The notes: generated by a model not told the origin, from the letters alone. Numbered from the stretch's first letter, positions 1-12,539 are shown. The stretch: DNA of 64,000 nucleotides from Alviniconcha marisindica (GCA_018857735.1 JABMCL010000191.1:195001-259000); one strand, 5' to 3'. A program made the numbers and translations.

Positions 1-595
1 TGACGCTCAGATAAACTGTACGCTCTGTTAATGTCTGATGTATGCTTTCCTGCAATAAAACGTGTTAAAACGAACTGTGGCAGAGACACAGGAGGCCGAA
101 GTGCAGACCTGTAACAGTCAGACCTCGGAGTGTGCTCCCATGGGTGTGTGCAGTGATCGATGGAGATGGTTCACGTGCCGTGACGTCACCAAATAGTGCG
201 TACCGCCGACTGGAGGACAACTAGCCTCCATGTTCACCAATCACGCTGCGCAAAGATCGGCGGCAGACGAGACTCGCACACGAAATCAAGCCATTATAGT
301 GGAGTTTTGTGCTGCATTTACGACTGTAGCTGTCGAAGCTCGACAAAAAAGAACATACGGTGTATATCGTGATTCTGTGGCCCTACGTAAGTTCAGAGTT
401 GGCAATGAATGTACGTGTTTCGATATTTAGCTTACTGAAGATGTATGCTGTGTGGTTTAGTGGTCATGGGGTTCGATCTTCTCTCTTTTGGAGGGGGGGG
501 GGGGGGGGGGGGGCAGGGGGATATTAAAATTGTGTTTTAGTCTTCCGATTTTGTTTGCTGTATGTAGATGCAACAGATGTATCTATTTAGTTGTG

Positions 596-645
<50 letters not shown>

Positions 646-764
646 TGTGTTTTGTTTGTTTTTTGTTACTTTTTGTACGGCGCATTGTGCCTTAGAGTTG
701 GCAACGGGTAATGCGCTATAGAATTGTCCATTATTATGATAATTACTATTATGTCTGTGCCGAC
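1..764. other. Intronic/3' flank sequence with G-tract and (TG)n
   Basis: I see no coding exon here. It holds a G homopolymer of 21 (493-513) and a (TG)n tract (about 596-650). On the minus strand this is the intron downstream of the LIM2 exon, whose donor is at 763-764. The homeodomain exons expected 3' of the LIM domains are not in this stretch. Confidence 0.6.
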
Positions 765-976
765 CTTGGTGATCCTGGTCCGTGGCGTGGTGGAAGTCGG
801 TCTTGCAGATGAGCCGGCCGTCGTCCCGCAGGTAGAACTCGTCGCCGGTGTTGAGGGCCGAGCCGCACATGACGCAGGCAAAGCACTTCATGTGGTAGAT
901 GTTCTCGTGGGCCCGCCGAACCACATCGCTAGGGGGGATCACTTCGCCACAGCCAGCACAGCTCGCCCCGAACAGC
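765..976 (-). CDS. LIM domain 2 exon of a LIM-homeobox-type gene (partial gene)
   Basis: This minus-strand exon of 212 nt encodes about 70 residues. They run from LFGASCAGCGE through VVRRAHENIYHMKCFAC and DEFYLRDDGRLICKTDF to a DHQ end. That is the LIM zinc-finger spacing: a CX2C pair, then HMKC, CVMC and CKTD. The acceptor is CAG at 977-979 and the donor GT at 763-764. The exon opens with one base that completes the arginine codon begun by the LIM1 exon (13178-13349), giving FFRLFGASC, which is the usual LIM1-LIM2 linker. The domain resembles LHX3/4- and LMX1-type second LIM domains. LIM domains bind protein partners such as LDB-type cofactors. The homeodomain would be left of the window. 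An LMO-type protein lacking a homeodomain cannot be excluded. Confidence 0.85.
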
Positions 977-1002
977 CTGCAAAGGGGAGGACAGCCGGTT
1001 AG

Positions 1003-1049
1003 TTCAAGTTCACAGAGCTCAGGAGCTGTCTGAAAGTCGAGGTGGCCGT

Positions 1050-1127
<78 letters not shown>
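1003..1127 (+). repeat. S2 repeat fragment followed by (GT)n
   Basis: Bases 1003-1051 match the head of the S2 repeat (cggttagttc, then aggagctgt and gtcgaggtggccgtcctg). They are cut off by a (GT)n tract at 1052-1127. The break falls inside the conserved GTCCTGGGCTGTCC stretch, so the microsatellite appears to have replaced the rest of the copy. Confidence 0.6.
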
Positions 1128-1129
<2 letters not shown>

Positions 1130-1228
1130 GGCCCACTCTAACGGAGTATTTGGGAGTTGGTTTTGGCCATGGACTTGCCTAACGCAGTTACTAAAGTTGG
1201 GAGACGATCTGGAAGGACAACGGGGTTA

Positions 1229-1690
1229 GCACACTCCGAGCATCGTTTTCCGGCACCTTCCTCCACATTCTGCCAGATTTGGTTACGTCACTGAATGGGC
1301 ACTCTGTATCTCCGCGCAGCTGTCCAGCGACGCGGTCAGCGCTCTCCGAAAGGTTTGGGTACTAATATGACTGTAGAAGCAACCTAGCGCCCAAGCACGC
1401 ACGTAAACAAGAGGCGCATCCACCCGGGTAAAAAACAGAGCCCGTCTCGATTCAAATGATTGTGGTTTTATTTGTGCTGGTGTAACCTTTGTTGGCGGCT
1501 ATAAATGACACGCCTTGTTTTATTTCAGTTGTTTGTAACAAACTTACTACTGTTTGAGCACCAACAAAAAACTGCTCGTTAGCTGACAGTTTTCTGGACC
1601 CTATGGTGTAATTAAATACGGCAGTGGTTGAAGGAAGGATGTCGTAAACCAGTGCTTGGAGTTTGCGGGGTTAGTATTCTAGCCGCAATG
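1229..1690 (+). repeat. R3 composite repeat, copy 1 (A then B)
   Basis: Segment A (1229-1375) matches 50183-50322 in the same orientation. Segment B (about 1438-1670) matches about 50328-50545 in the opposite orientation. The stretch around 1627-1662, containing gaaggaaggatgtcgtaaac, recurs at 11284-11320. I recognise no coding capacity. The copies are diverged, so this is an old repeat family rather than a recent duplication. Confidence 0.6.
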
Positions 1691-1733
1691 ACGCTGATGC
1701 ACATATATAACAGAGCTCCGCAGAAGAAGAAGA

Positions 1734-1936
1734 ATGTGGTTTATGAGGTCTTGTGACATCGCCCCTCACACTTAATGAAACATTAAAATGGCTCTCACCG
1801 ATGCCACTATTTATGCAGAAATCATTCTGCAGGTGCCAGTGTAGCGTTAGGTATAGCTCCCTACCCCCACCCCTCCACCAATACCCCGGGATCTCGGTCC
1901 CCGCCAGTACCTCTTGGGAGACAGCTAGGTGTTAAA
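1734..1936 (+). repeat. S1 SINE body fragment (headless)
   Basis: This matches the body of the S1 SINE (gtggttta, cattaaaatggctctca, atgcagaaatcattctg) but lacks the tRNA-like head. It ends near gtgttaaac, as the fragment at 33084-33297 does. Confidence 0.65.
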
Positions 1937-1993
1937 CAAGTCGAACGAACGAAGGAGGAAAGAATGGATATTTCTGTGACTGTTTCCAACTGA

Positions 1994-2180
1994 ATGAGGG
2001 CCGAAATGGAGGGGATGGAGCGAGGGCCGAAATAGTGGGGATGCAGTGAGGGCCGAAATAGTGGGGATGGAGCGAGGGCCGTGTGGATGGAGCGAGGGCC
2101 GTGTGGATGGAGCGAGGGCCGAAATAGTGGGGACGGAGCGAGGGCCGAAATAGTGGGGATGGAGCGAGGGCCGAAATGGT
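1994..2180 (+). repeat. Minisatellite, ~26-bp unit, about 8 copies
   Basis: The unit ggatggagcgagggccgaaa recurs with minor changes. Two central units lack the aaatagtg part and read gtgtggatggagcgagggcc. Long open frames across it are periodic artefacts. Confidence 0.9.
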
Positions 2181-2189
2181 TGGGAACGG

Positions 2190-3056
2190 TGGTGGGGGGT
2201 GGAGAGAGAGAAGCCTATGCTGACACAATATTGTTTTGTCACTACAGACACGGTTCTGCAGGCAGCGGAATGAGCCGAGTCGGCGCTGTTATTCACTGCG
2301 GAGGGCAAAGTCTCAAGAACGTGTCAGTCCATAACCCAAGAGGAACTGGTGATTTGAAACGGAGTTGAACTCGGGTCCGTCTGCTCTGCTTCACCGCACG
2401 GCTTGGCCTCTTCGTGCAATGAGGTGTCGGTGCTCATGCCGCGTAGCCACACCGTTGGGAACCTGTGTCACGATTCAGTGGACACGGGGCCCTGAGCGTG
2501 AGGTTGCAAGCAACAGCATGGCGGTCCTCGCTTCCTCCTCGGCTGGTTACATGGGCACTTAAGTCCGTGGTTTACGTGATGTGTCCCTCCATTGTCCCTA
2601 CTGAAAGTATTATGTCATCTGGGGACATTAAGCCCCGCATCATGTAGACATCAAGCCCCATTCGCATCGCAGTTTATGTACTGACGGCAGAAAGTTCCTG
2701 CATGAAGCCCTCCCACGCATGCAGAAAATGAAAAAGAAACAACTTGAAGCCACTGAGGTGAAAACAAACGCGTTTGGTGCGCGTTTGGTGCGGGCAGTCA
2801 TACTGTCGTACTCTCATAGAACTATTTCTTCCCTACGCACAGTTTGATGGATTATGGGCTCCGTCATGTGTACAGAAATCAATCGACTTCCACGAAACAA
2901 AACTTTGCACAACTGCCCAAAGAAAAAGTGACGATGAAATCCAGATGAACAGCTGCTGCTGGAACAAAAACCGCTGTGCAAGCTGTTCGTGAGCGACACC
3001 TCGACCTTACAAATCGCCGGAAGGCCAGCAAGTAATAAAACCAGACAGCAAGATAC
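2190..3056. other. Unannotated stretch
   Basis: I find no gene. Bases 2583-2650 carry a weak copy of the S1/S2 tail (tgtccctactg, then ctggggacattaagccc). The remainder is unique sequence as far as I can tell. Confidence 0.4.
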
Positions 3057-3235
3057 GGTTAGTTCTCATAGTTCAGGAGCTGTGTGAGTCGAGGTGGCCG
3101 TCCTGGGCTGTCCGTCCTAACGAGCCATCTGGTTTCCGTGGACGTAAAGCTATATTGAACCATGCTTCGGCATTGGTCACAGCTTGTCCTTAATATGTCA
3201 GCCGACATCTGAGGACATTAAGCATCACTTCATCA
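3057..3235 (+). repeat. S2 repeat copy a
   Basis: A full-length S2 copy: ggttagttc head, gtcgaggtggccgtcctggg, cgtcctaacgagcc, ggtttccgtggacgtaaagc, catgcttcggcattggtc, gacatctgaggacattaagc. It lies directly in front of copy b in the same orientation. Confidence 0.85.
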
Positions 3236-3237
3236 AC

Positions 3238-3424
3238 GGTTAGTTCATAGTTCAGGAGCTGTGTGAGAGTCGAGGTGGCTGTCCTAGGCTGTCCGTCCTA
3301 ACGAGCCTGCTGGTTTCCGTGGACGTAAAGCTATATTGAACAATGCTTCGGCATTGGTCTCAGCTTGTCCCTAATATGTCAACTGACATCTGAGGACATT
3401 AAGCAACTCTACCTACCTACCTAC
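3238..3424 (+). repeat. S2 repeat copy b with (CTAC)n tail
   Basis: A second tandem S2 copy, ending in a ctacctacctac microsatellite. A short 3' tandem tail like this is usual where LINE machinery primed insertion. The string cggttagtt stands before copy a, before copy b and after copy b, so it may be head sequence or a target-site echo. Confidence 0.85.
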
Positions 3425-3427
3425 GGT

Positions 3428-4160
3428 TAGTTGGTGCTTTGAGCCCAGTAAACCACATAGGATATATAAATACGGACAGCTATTTAGATTTCATTTCTGA
3501 CCAAACACTGAAACGCTTTTTAATTTAAGAATCGTGTTGAATGTAATGTAACGCAAAGGAGTAATAAAGTGCTTGCGCCCTATAACGTGTGCCCGAAGCG
3601 CATCACGGCAAATAAAAATACCCAGAACCAAGAGAACAGTGACTTCTGCCAATTATTAAACAAATACACTACAACCATTTCATTCAAAGTCTTTGTCATC
3701 ACTTCAAACACACACACACACACACACTCAAACGCGCGCGAGAGCACACACACGAAAAAATGGATCTGCACTGGTCTACAGCCATGGGCTTACATAAACT
3801 ACAAATGTAAGTGCATGTCTACAGCCTTGCCAACAGCCCTGTGCTTATGTCTGTATCTGTCTGCTTCCTTGTCCGAGGGCCTACGGGTGCACAGTGTCCT
3901 CGAGATAGCAGCCTATCTCTTCCTAGTCTTAGGGTTTTGTAACATCGGCCAGTCATTATCGCCGTGATTGCAATGGTGCCCTTTGGAAAATGAATATCGA
4001 TGCTAACAAAGTTTCTACTTTAGCCATAGTGATAGGACTGCCGGATACACAAGAATCGCTGATTACTGTCTACATAGTCTCACATACTTAACATACGCTG
4101 TTACGTCGTCATTCTTTAAAGAGGCACTTCGCTCTCACTAACTGTAGCCAGTCATATACA
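3428..4160. other. Unannotated stretch
   Basis: No gene or repeat family recognised apart from a short (CA)n near 3708-3727. Confidence 0.4.
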
Positions 4161-4167
4161 GCTGACA

Positions 4168-4262
4168 ATTGTTGTGGAATTTAAAGATTCTGTTTATGAT
4201 GTTTTTACTATCTAACCGATAGTAAAAACATCATAAACAGAATCTTTAAATTTCACAACAAT
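4168..4262. repeat. Near-perfect 95-bp inverted repeat (hairpin)
   Basis: Arm 4168-4212 is complementary to arm 4218-4262 with one mismatch in 45 bp, around a 5-base loop (taacc). A transcript would form a long stable hairpin. No coding function is seen, and no second copy is in this window. Confidence 0.9.
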
Positions 4263-5235
4263 CTGTGTGACAATTCCCGTGAAATTAAGTGTGTGTCTGT
4301 CTGTGTGTCTGTCTGTGTGTCTGTCTGTGTGTCTTTATGGTAAAGCATTCTGCGCTCCCCCTTCACGTGGAATAGTGAGCTCTATCAAAAAAATCCTCTT
4401 AATTATCATTATTATTATTTGTAGTTGTAATTATTAAAACACAGTGGACAAAAATTCGACTTCAACTTTTCTGGTCTCCACTCTCTTAAGGGGTCTTCGG
4501 TCCTTCGCCAACAGCAGCACAAAAACACCCAACAAAGGCCGCCACCCGACACGTGATTCAAAGAGACTCAACAAAAGCACGTGACTCACAGAGAAACTCG
4601 AACAAAACACAAGTCATTCGCCGAACAATAACCGAGTCCACTTACTTTTGGTGTCCAAGGAACATTTCACGGTTCACCGACGCAGGAAGAAAGAAGCAGA
4701 CACACAGACACATCTACGCGCACGTGTAGGACTGAATGGTGGAGGGACTAATCTGTCCGCCCCGACGTCTTACTACTACATCCGGCCACAAAGCTGTCTC
4801 CAAGCCCCTGCCCGCTTTCCGTCACAGTAAGACGGAGGAGGGAAAGGGGGGGAGGGGGGGTGGGGTGGGGGGGTGGTTATGACACGTATGACCCAGGGTG
4901 GGTCAAACCCGACGTCGAGTCACCAGCTAAGGGCAGATTTGACACGCTAATCTGGGCTTTCCCCACTCATAAACTTTTATGCCGGATTTAAGCAGCCCGG
5001 TTTTGCTGCTGGCCCCGCCAACAGCATTGTCCAGCTAAAAGTCAAGTTAAACAGATAGAGTACGCTCACTGTCAAATCCAAGCTACCGTTGTTTTTGGTG
5101 TCGGTGCTTCTTTGCCTCGTTCGGCAAAAAGAAAAAGTCCAAGAAATATCTATATGACACTGTGGTTTAACACCAACTCAAAGCCAACTTTGTTATTGAT
5201 CTCGCCACTTCTTTAGGCCTACTTCATCCAAACAC
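4263..5235. other. Unannotated stretch
   Basis: It begins with a ctgtctgtgtgt tandem tract (about 4293-4333) and has a G-rich run at 4838-4875. No exon recognised. Confidence 0.4.
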
Positions 5236-5535
5236 ACAAAAAGCTAAAAAGAACGCTATTTATTACGAAATAAACACAACATGCCAATTTTCGGGGTAAT
5301 CCCCTTTCTCAAGCTACAAAACACAACTTAAACGTTAAAAAAATGAGATGTAGAGTTAGGATACTTATCTGCTTTCTACAAAACAACACTTAAACAACAG
5401 TTAAACGGTGAAAAATGAGACGTAGAGTTAGGATACTTATCTGCTTTCTACTGTCTGCTTTCTACAAAACAACACTTAAACAACAGTTAATCGGTGAAAA
5501 ATAATATGTAGAGCTAAGATACTTATCGACTTCGT
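5236..5535 (+). repeat. R4 repeat (foldback-family relative) with internal tandem duplication
   Basis: The left part (about 5240-5335) matches the left arm of the foldback element at 60372-60653, including gaac(g/a)ctatttatt, ggtaatcccctttctcaagc and acacttaaacaacagttaa. Here the expected right arm is missing. Instead a unit beginning tgctttctacaaaacaacac and ending gataggatacttatc-like sequence is repeated two to three times (5385-5530). Confidence 0.65.
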
Positions 5536-5874
5536 CAAGTCAAATAATTTAAATTTAAATCAATTAAAACAAGAAAAGAAGAGAGAGAAAAAAAGTCGTC
5601 CTTTGACGCAAAGCTGTAAGAAAAGCAGGAGGAAATGGCCTACGAAAGACGGTCTAATGACCCTAAAGCCGCAACAGCAACAAAAACATTAAAAACAATC
5701 AGTGTAATCTGAAGCGGAATCGAACCTTAGAATCAAGTTACTCATATTGTGGTCTAATTCTGGACTTATATAATTGAACAGAGTAGTAGTAAACATGCAG
5801 CTAAAACTCTTGATTCAAAAGTGTAACCCTTGCGGCCAAAAAAAAAATCAAAGAAAACATGTAAGTGTGCGTAT

Positions 5875-6100
<226 letters not shown>

Positions 6101-7455
6101 GAGAGAGACGTTGATAAAATTAATTTGCACCTAAACGTAATACCAGCGTACAAATGAAGCAATTTATCACTGACTCCTTCACCGACTTGCAATCATAAAG
6201 TAGATCTCACCGGTCTATCCCAGGATGAAACATGACAGGTACAAACGGAACGAGACGGACATCAACATGGCCCCCGCGACTCTCTGTCGTTCGTCGAGCG
6301 TCAGCCGAGACTGCAGACGTCAGAATGAGCGCGAGCAGACGGCACAATTTGTGTTAGCTGCGTCGGACAGGAAGTATTGGGACTCGCTGGTTTCGGGCGG
6401 TTCGTGATCGTTGATAAAGATGGGATGGCGAAGTGAAAATTGTGTTGGCATACCAAAGATTCTTTCTTTCACTAAATGGCGGCATATATCCTTGTAACTC
6501 GACACTGAAACAGCAGTTTACTTTTGATCTTTTCTTCGCTGTGTATTCCCTGTACGAACAAGCACGTAACTAAAAAGACACAGACAGAGAGAGACTGCGT
6601 GCTAGTCAGTGGGGAAAAAAAGAAAAGATATTTGGTGTACCATAGCAATATATACAGAACAAACAAATACATAGTTAAATAAATCTGTATACAAATTACT
6701 TGACTGAAACATATCAATACAAAAACAAAAACAAATAAACCCTGTTCGTATCACTGAATACATTTATGAATGAAAAAATACTAAACGACAAATAAAAACA
6801 AGTTGTGTACGCAATAAATAGTTACGACTCCTGATACGATCATTTATTACAACTGACGGACAGCCATACGTGTATGTACAACTAAATTATCAGTAAATGA
6901 AGTTCAGGTAACTAATAATCATTTGTCACACAAATCGACAGAAATAAACCGACATGAACAGAGAACTACAATTCAAAAGATGTGAATGTACTGCAGTAAC
7001 ACGCGGCGCGTCAGGTGGCCAAGCTTTATCACGGCTCTCCATTCACGTATGACAGGCAAATATTGCGGGACACTGATAACTCCCCCCACTCGACACCGGC
7101 ATGTCGATCAGAACGATCAACGGTTAGTGCTCCACCCAATGGCAATCGATCACCGAGCCAGTCATCATAACGTCACCAGAGACTGTGACATGTCAACACT
7201 TCACCGACCCACTGACACGTACGTATCGATGCCAATGGCAGAGTGGAATGGTAAACACGGTTACTGATGGATTACATTATGGATAAGGAGATATATATAT
7301 TCACAGCTCGGCATGGGTGAGCTACGACTGACCGTGATCATTTCCCGTACGCAGTCAGCGTATAGTATGTAAAACTGACCTCACTCGCAATCCACTCCGG
7401 TATTATTTATCTTCATCAATGGTTTATGACAGATAGGTTTGTAAGACAGCAAAGC
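6101..7455. other. Unannotated stretch
   Basis: No recognisable exon. A short CpG-rich patch at 6225-6410 contains an open frame of 60 codons with no family resemblance I can name. Confidence 0.35.
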
Positions 7456-7761
7456 GTGAGCCGGTTTGCCTAGCGGCAAGGCGTTAGGCTGGTAAGCGGA
7501 AGGACCTCGGTTCGATACCGCTTCGGCTCTCTTTTCTCTTCAAAAGTTGTGGTTTGTGGACACTGTCTTGTGACTTTGTCCATCACTTCCTACCGAAACA
7601 TTAAAATGGCTCTCATCGCTGCCCATCTTAATGCAGAAATCATCTGGGGGAGCCATGGACGTAGGGGGAGAGGGAGATTATATACCTATCGCTACGCTGT
7701 CACCACCTGCCCGTCCCTAATAAGCCGTACGGTTTCTGTGGACGTTAAGCACCATGTTTAC
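7456..7761 (+). repeat. S1 SINE, copy a (complete, tRNA head)
   Basis: The head at 7458-7529 is tRNA-like. Its first 7 bases (gagccgg) pair with the closing tcggctc, and it carries a B box, ggttcgatacc. The body follows (gtggtttgtggacactgtct, cattaaaatggctctcatcg), then a tail ccctaataagccgtacggtt and tctgtggacgttaagcacc. Two more copies lie in the same orientation (22933, 53474) and one inverted (51475-51782). SINEs of this build are transcribed by RNA polymerase III and moved by LINE machinery. The first is inferred from the boxes and the second from the family. Confidence 0.85.
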
Positions 7762-8160
7762 AGCAAAGCAAATTTTAACTGGTCACAACCAATTTCTCTT
7801 TTCTGCCCACGATGCAAGAAATATTTTAGAATTCGATTTTGTGAAACTTACAGGAGACGTCTAATTTTTATCCCAGCATGACGCATCTATTTGCCTTTCA
7901 GGTGATTCGGTTCATTCTTCAACACACTCCATACACGCCAGTACCAATAACTGAAACCGAATTTTGGCTATAAATAGACAATGTTCATATATATATATGT
8001 TCGTTTATATGTCTGTTAATTGAAATAAAGGGTTTACCGCGAAAATGTGTGCATGCTTTGTGTTGTCTTATTAACAATAAAACCAGCGGTCTTTTTAACC
8101 TTTGATGTGCTCGGATCTGAGTTGATTAAAGCAAACGACTGGTTCACGTGGTCACGACGG
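7762..8160. other. Unannotated stretch
   Basis: No gene or repeat recognised. Confidence 0.35.
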
Positions 8161-8325
8161 CGGGCGGCTGACGTGTGTGTATTCGTGTGCGTGCGTGCGT
8201 GCGTGCGTGTGTGTGTTGTTTTGTTTTGTTTTGTTTTGTGTTGTGTTGTGTTGTGTTGCGTGTGTATGTGTGTGTTAAAGTGTGTGACCGTTTTGTTTTT
8301 GTTTTGTTTTTTAGTACTAGTTTAA
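8161..8325. repeat. G/T-rich microsatellite cluster
   Basis: Successive (gtgc)n, (ttttg)n, (tgttg)n and (tg)n tracts. No coding sense. Confidence 0.85.
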
Positions 8326-8872
8326 TATATATTTATTATATGGGATGTTTTCTGTTTGGTTGTGCTTACTGCTGCCTACTGAATTTCCCCACGGGGACAG
8401 TAAAGTTGTATCACTGAAGTACCGGCTATGTTCGTCGCAGAGGAGGAGCAACAGTGACAGGTATAAAAGTAGAGCTTCTACAAAATACACACGCAAACAT
8501 TCGAGGTTGTTTCATTTTAAATGAAACACCGCTACGCTCAAATCTGGAACAATAGAAAATATATAGAAACCTCCGCAAAAAGAAATTTTCATTTTTTTCT
8601 CACAAGGTTGAACATGATTCTTCGTGTTGTCAAATACTGACAAGCAAAAAAGGATCATTAAAAAAAATGCTAATAACATTGCTTAGGTGGATGGACCAAA
8701 AGCGCGAATGTGGAGTGTGGAATTTTCCTGATAACACTAGGATTTAAACATGTATTTTTTATAAATCATTAAATTTTGCATCATCCAAAAATTCAAATCT
8801 TTGCCCATCAGTCTGGCCCAACACCAATAGAAAAGCGGATTCATTTAACATATAGATACTCTCCTACCTCTC

Positions 8873-8874
<2 letters not shown>
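8326..8874. other. Unannotated stretch
   Basis: AT-rich sequence with no recognisable gene. Confidence 0.35.
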
Positions 8875-8971
<97 letters not shown>

Positions 8972-9255
8972 GCTCAAAACACTTCCCGATGCCTCATTTG
9001 TTTATTTTCGGTTAAAACAATTTTTTTTAAATGGCAGCGGTATTTATAATTGGTACATGTACCTAAAACAAAATGTTCATGCCCTATATTATGTACGCAT
9101 AAAATCGCCAGTTCTGCGTACAGATATATATAAAGACATGACACTAAAATTGTCAACGAATTAGCAGAACTGTGGGACAAAGCCAAAATAAACAAACCTT
9201 CTTTAAAAGGCAACCTCTCTCTCTCTCCTTCACTCCCCCCCCCCCCCCCCCCCCC
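8875..9255. repeat. (CT)n microsatellite and 21-C tract
   Basis: (CT)n covers about 8875-8974. A C homopolymer covers 9235-9255. The sequence between them is AT-rich and without a gene. Confidence 0.85.
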
Positions 9256-11205
9256 AGAAACAACAACAACTGAATATACTTCTTGTGTCAGTCCTGTGTA
9301 AATTCCTAAACCCTGTTAAGTGTTATTAAAGCAGCAACGTAATAAGACATAATTTCTTGAAGTGAATAATTGTACACGTATATATATGCATAAAATATAA
9401 AAGCAAAATACATATAAAAACAATGAAACCGGTAACGTCAGAGCAAAACTGTGGCGACTGCCGCAAAGACTATCAGATAGACTATTAAATAACTGATTTT
9501 TAACGCCCGATCAGAGTGAACAAAAAAGTCGGAATGGCGGTTGTTGTTGTTTTTGAAGACATGCGAATGACATGCAGATGCAAATGAATCGGCGAGACAG
9601 TCCATCAGCAACGCTGATTAAGTCATGGAATATCAACGTACGCTGAAGTCAGGGATATCATATACAACAACCGCCCCCCCCCCCAACCCCCACCCCCACC
9701 CCACCCCCCACACAATTTCTTCTTCTTCTTCTAACCCTCTCTCTATATATTTATAATAGGAGTGTTAGTTCTAGATGCCGATTAGTAGCCTACTGCTTCA
9801 TAAATCAGTCAACACTGACAAATCGACAAAACAAAAACCACATCGATAACAACGATAATAAAACTCAGACAACCAAACTCATACGTAGTACGAGTTGTCT
9901 TTACTATGCCCTTAATGGCTTACCTATCTGTATAACTACAGTCTACAAAATGTCCCAAGTCTATAAGTCTAGACCGTCCGCCAATGAGATCGCCACCAAG
10001 TCCGCGATCGGGCGGGTCATGCCAAACCGCAAATATTTATCTTCTAATACGTGCATCAGACTACACGTCGGTCCACATTCGCAGACGTCTGATGCTAGAT
10101 AACGCGGCGATAGACTTCCCCCTACAATACCACCGACAATTTATCTTCCTGGTCTCCTTTAGCTGCAATAAGCAGACAACGGTTTAATGTACCTGCTTCT
10201 CAGTCTTGGCGTTGACAGTGAGTTACAAAAAGTCGGTTCAAATAATATAGTAAGTAAGTAATACTCACGGATTCAAATATAAATATACAGTACTTATTAA
10301 GTCTTTTCTGCATCAAGTGAATGGTGATAGTGAATGTGAAGTGTGGCTTCAGAATTAACTATTGTTGCACAAATTTACCTAAAAGAGAAACTTCACACGC
10401 AACTTTAATTAGTTTCAATTCTCTTCAAACTCTGAAGCGCTTTAGCCTGATGGCTTTTGCTGAACTCATCGCTTTAGGAGTGAAAAGCCATGTCTACGTC
10501 GATGTGTTGACTGCAAGCCTATACACCTGAATGCACATTTTTTTCTGTGTATAATTATGCTAATATTCTGACTGCAGACCTGTTTTGTATGATGTTCTGT
10601 GAGTCCCACACCTTTTTTTTCTCCGTATACTCAGTCTCGCCATTCTTAAGTTTAAATGGAAACCATTGTATGAACTTTGCCACCAAATTAAGCCGATTAA
10701 CTTTTGAGAGTAAGAAATTGCCTTTCTTTTTAGACTTTGAGACGCAGACTTTAACACCGCCACCCCTCTCATCTTCCAACGTCCCCGCCGGCAGCAGCAG
10801 GCGATTAGACCGACTTCTCGCTGTCCTCTTACTTGGAGCGATGACCGAACCGAATCTAGAGCGAGAGACGCTGAGATGTGTGTCCTGTTGCGGTCTTTGT
10901 TTAAACCCACTCCCCCTGCCGTGAGAGATTCACTATGATACGCCTCCACCCCACCCCCACCTTGCCCACTGCTGACCACCGCCGGACCGATTAGATGACG
11001 GGCTCCACACACACACACACATGGTTCATATACATACAGAGTCTGTGATTAGATGTTTGGCAGAGGATAACTAACTGTATCATCGTACTTTGAGACTGCA
11101 TGTTTTCCCAGACGGACCAAACACACAGGTGTTCTGGTTGAAGCAGCAGACTGGGATCAACAGATTCTGCTGTTTGTTAAAAGCTGATTAGTAGATACAG
11201 CTATG
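9256..11205. other. Unannotated stretch
   Basis: No exon or repeat family recognised. Short C-rich and (ttc)n tracts lie at 9672-9732. The open frames at 10547-11018 show no known domain. Confidence 0.35.
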
Positions 11206-11430
11206 CCCCTAACCCCCCCCCCCCCCCCCCCCCCCGACGGGTCCAAATTGTGACACGGGAGGTGGAGTGCGGAGCTGTACGGAGGTTGAAGGAAGGATGT
11301 CGTAAACCAGTGCTTGGAGTCTGGGCACTGGTTTAAGGCGGTGGCCTTGCCACAGTTGCCATGGCAACGGACGTGTTCTGGCCACGCGAACTCAGCGGAT
11401 GAAGGTTCGATTCCCGTCGGGGAACGGGAA
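11206..11430 (+). repeat. C-tract, R3 junction copy and tRNA-like segment
   Basis: A C homopolymer (about 11213-11235) precedes a copy of the R3 junction (11284-11320; ggaaggatgtcgtaaaccag). Then comes gcactggtttaaggcggtgg and later a B-box-like ggttcgattcccg (11404-11416). This may be another SINE head, but I cannot fold it into a convincing tRNA. Confidence 0.45.
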
Positions 11431-12539
11431 GGGAAGTGGGGGAGGGGGCGGAAGGGCGGAGGTGTCACCTTTATGCGATTCCTATGCTTCGGATTCAGGT
11501 CAGGTTTTCTGATTCGGTATTCACATTTGTTCGCCCGCCCACCCGTCCCCTCCATTACTGGTCAAGGTCTCCTCACCTGCTGTAGGCCCACTTTCTAAGC
11601 CAAGCTGCAAACTTCTCACTCGTGCAATTACCCCAAACTCAGCACAGTTCTGTCCAGTAAATGCAGCCTACTAGCAGGCTGATGACTGGATCTGGACGAC
11701 CATACTAAAGTGGCGCCCACAGGTTTTAAAAGACATGGGGGGGTGGCGGGGGTGGGGGGGGGAGAGAGAGAGAGAGGAGGGAAAGAAAAGGAAGGACAGA
11801 AAAAGGCGCCTATCACTAGTATCGTTCAAATATTATCATTAAATTGTCATCAGTTTTGGAATACGTCTACCTGTCAGTTTTATTTGTTGTCGTTGTTATT
11901 ATTATCGTTGTGTTGTTACCGTCATCATCATTATGCTGGTTGTTATATTATTATTATTATTATGTCTCTCAGCTGGTCAAGAATTACTGGTGCGATTATC
12001 AAAATTTAATTTGATGATAAAACACCAGAAACACAACGCGCTCGCGGGCACGCACACACGCACGCACGCACGCACGCACACACGCACCCACCCACCCACT
12101 CACACCCACACATTTTAAAAATACTGAACTGAATTTATTTATTTTTAATTTTAACTGATCGCAGCATTTTCTTTCAGTTCTTCTTAATGACAGTTCCCAT
12201 CATTCAGATCCACGTGTGTGTGTGTATTCTCCAGTGCTGACGGAGATTACACCGAACGCGGTGTGTTTTCTTGCTTAGTTAGTATTGGGCTGATATCATA
12301 TTTCACTGTTGTGTGCCGGTGGGTACTGATCAGCCACTCACATATCAGCCCAAAGGCAATCAGCAAACTAATGGTCCTCCCAGGGTCCCTATACAGGGAC
12401 TGACTGACCCAGCACGTTCTTTGTGAAGTGGACAGAGTTGTTTTTCTATCAGTTTAACTGATATTTGATTTTGCTCATTTTTACTCAGGCTTTCGGGTCT
12501 TCCAGCTTTATAACATAATGCCTCTACAAGCAACTGTTC
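11431..12539. other. Unannotated stretch
   Basis: No exon recognised. Contains short G-rich and (att)n tracts and a (gcac/cac)n run near 12050-12110. Confidence 0.35.

Noticed and set aside
7458..7529. A functional tRNA gene
   Set aside because: The head folds at the acceptor and has a B box. The same sequence recurs with the same non-tRNA body, and the anticodon arm is poor, so it is a SINE head.
10560..11018. 152-codon minus-strand ORF
   Set aside because: No domain, low-complexity start, and no splice or start context that would support it.
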